Shown here: piece after piece, positions 63,122-64,000 of the stretch | How the letters are laid out: every line of letters begins with the position of its first letter | Numbering within the stretch: the first letter of the stretch is position 1 | NCBI RefSeq assembly: GCF_025642975.1 | Contig: NZ_JANZKJ010000009.1 | Coordinates: 158,090-222,089 of the forward strand | From: Pseudomonas sp. RIT-PI-S | GTDB lineage: Bacteria; Pseudomonadota; Gammaproteobacteria; Pseudomonadales; Pseudomonadaceae | Direction: 5' to 3' | Length of the DNA stretch: 64,000 nt | Notes under the pieces: generated by a model | Database searches by the model: none | What the model saw: only the letters and a program-made list of their open reading frames with translations | Told to the model about the DNA's origin: nothing | Made by a program: the position numbers and the translations under genes

Positions 63122-64000
63122 TCAGCGGCGCAGGCTGACCCGTAGCGAACCCTCGCCTTGGCTGAGAGTGACCGGGAGCACCTTGGGCAAGCCGGTCACC
63201 AGCGCCGGCATGTTAGAGGTGCTGAACACCCCGCCGATGCGCAAGCCACCGGTCGCGGCATCGGCCAGCACCAGGGGTTGGTCCAGGTAGCGGTTGATCA
63301 ACGGCAGCGCCTGGGCCAACGGCATGTCCTGCAGCACCAGGCGGCCGCCGCGCCAGGCCAGGGCGCTGTCCAGGTCTGCCGGGCCTACGCTGGGCGAAGC
63401 ATCGCCGGGGCGGTAGTGCGCCTGGGTCCCGGGGGTGAGCACAGCGTCATCGCCGTCGCCATGGCTGCGCACTTTCACCGCCCCCTCGGCGACCGTCACC
63501 ATCACCTCGTCGTTGAAGGCCCACACGCTGAAGCGGGTGCCGGTCACCGTCACCGTGACCCGGCCCGCCTTGACCTTGAACGGATGCTCGGCGCTATGGC
63601 TGGCGTGCACGTACACCACGCCACGGGTCAGGTCCAGTTGGCGGGCATCCTTGAAGTTGGCGAACGACAGCCCCGTGCGCAGGTCCAGTTCCACTTCGCT
63701 GCCGTCGGGCAAGGTGAGCTGGCGGCGTTCGTTCTCTGCCTGGTAGCGATGGTAGCTGTTGGGTAGCCAGCCGGCTTCCCAGCCACTCCAGGCCAGCAAG
63801 GGCACGCCCACCAGCACCATGGCTACGGCGCGCAAGGGCTGGCGCCAACCGGCCATGGCCGTGCGGCGCGGTGCGGGCGCCTGGCGCGGCTTGAGCTGCC
63901 CGGCGGCCTGCCACAGGCGCTCGAACTGGCCATACTCCTCGGCATGGCGCGGGCTTGCCGCCAGCCAGGCCTCGAAGGCGCGCCGCTCCTGCGCGGTGCA
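63122..64000 (-). CDS. FecR-type anti-sigma factor (5' truncated by window edge)
   Basis: Inner-membrane anti-sigma regulator. The frame stays open to the right edge. Its beginning, ahead of the ATG at 63856, reads TAQERRAFEAWLAASPR and EEYGQFERLWQAAG, the FecR N-terminal (DUF4880) domain, so the true start is off the window. A TM helix (RAVAMVLVGVPLLAWSGWEA) leads into the FecR domain (LTLPDGSEVELDLRTGLSFAN, RGVVYVHASH, VTVTGTRFSVW, VAEGAVKV) and an STN-like C-terminal part (PLAQALPLINRYL). FecR proteins gate an ECF sigma factor in response to a TonB-dependent siderophore receptor. Next to the tripartite exporter this fits fpvR, but I cannot confirm the name. Confidence 0.85.
   Translation of the reverse strand, partial: CTAQERRAFEAWLAASPRHAEEYGQFERLWQAAGQLKPRQAPAPRRTAMAGWRQPLRAVAMVLVGVPLLAWSGWEAGWLPNSYHRYQAENERRQLTLPDGSEVELDLRTGLSFANFKDARQLDLTRGVVYVHASHSAEHPFKVKAGRVTVTVTGTRFSVWAFNDEVMVTVAEGAVKVRSHGDGDDAVLTPGTQAHYRPGDASPSVGPADLDSALAWRGGRLVLQDMPLAQALPLINRYLDQPLVLADAATGGLRIGGVFSTSNMPALVTGLPKVLPVTLSQGEGSLRVSLRR

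Noticed and set aside
63594..63856. ATG 63856 as FecR start, and an overlapping frame at 63594-63914 as a separate gene
   Set aside because: The FecR frame continues upstream of 63856 with the conserved DUF4880 domain to the window edge; the other frame is a GC-rich shadow.
1..64000. tRNA, rRNA, IS elements or prophage genes
   Set aside because: I found no cloverleaf, ribosomal, transposase, integrase or phage structural sequences while reading through; small RNAs could still be missed.

Overview
The window looks like a chromosomal segment of a Pseudomonas of the P. putida type. The clues are GC-rich coding sequence packed on both strands, REP-type palindromes with a GCGGGC-TTGC-GCCCGC core, the complete 2-ketogluconate locus kguE-kguK-kguT-kguD with its repressor gene ptxS, and a FecR / MacA / MacB / outer-membrane-lipoprotein order matching fpvR-pvdR-pvdT-opmQ. 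I saw no rRNA, tRNA, IS element, prophage or CRISPR array. Both window ends cut through genes: a BvgS-like hybrid sensor kinase on the left and a FecR-type anti-sigma factor on the right.

Layout. 1-3.3 kb: hybrid sensor kinase, then a convergent phosphoesterase and a CopD-like membrane protein. 3.4-4.6 kb: seven tandem copies of a roughly 169-bp REP-bearing repeat. 4.6-11.2 kb: kgu operon, ptxS with two PtxS-type operators, and a divergent secreted GH5 enzyme. 11.4-20.9 kb: an ABC ATPase, an oxidoreductase/kinase pair, a secreted M20 peptidase, an alpha/beta hydrolase, an NmrA-like reductase with HxlR regulator, and a Bcr/CflA exporter with MocR regulator. 21-27.2 kb: two tandem subtilisin-type autotransporters. 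27.6-31.3 kb: an AdiA-like amino acid decarboxylase with a PotE-like antiporter. 31.5-37.3 kb: methyltransferase, aldo/keto reductase with LysR, nucleotidyltransferase, two alpha/beta hydrolases and a MerR regulator with a recognisable operator. 37.3-42.4 kb: nucleoside uptake and salvage operon tsx-cdd-nupC-deoA-NUP. 42.8-46.5 kb: LysR, DHA2-type exporter and old yellow enzyme. 46.6-50.6 kb: a cytochrome c-linked molybdenum hydroxylase operon. 50.8-55.3 kb: MFS exporter, LysR, thioredoxin-fold protein, two GNATs and a membrane protein. 55.4-58 kb: an AlgE-type beta-helix/RTX protein. 58 kb: four tandem copies of a 127-bp repeat. 58.4-64 kb: tripartite exporter (probably pvdRT-opmQ) and the FecR gene.

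The best-supported functional units are 2-ketogluconate uptake and conversion to 6-phosphogluconate under PtxS, nucleoside salvage from outer membrane channel to cytosol, basic amino acid decarboxylation coupled to antiport, and tripartite export next to an anti-sigma factor. The most unusual item is the AlgE-like protein: it keeps the A-module scaffold and three R-modules, but all four residues that align with the AlgE4 catalytic set are replaced.
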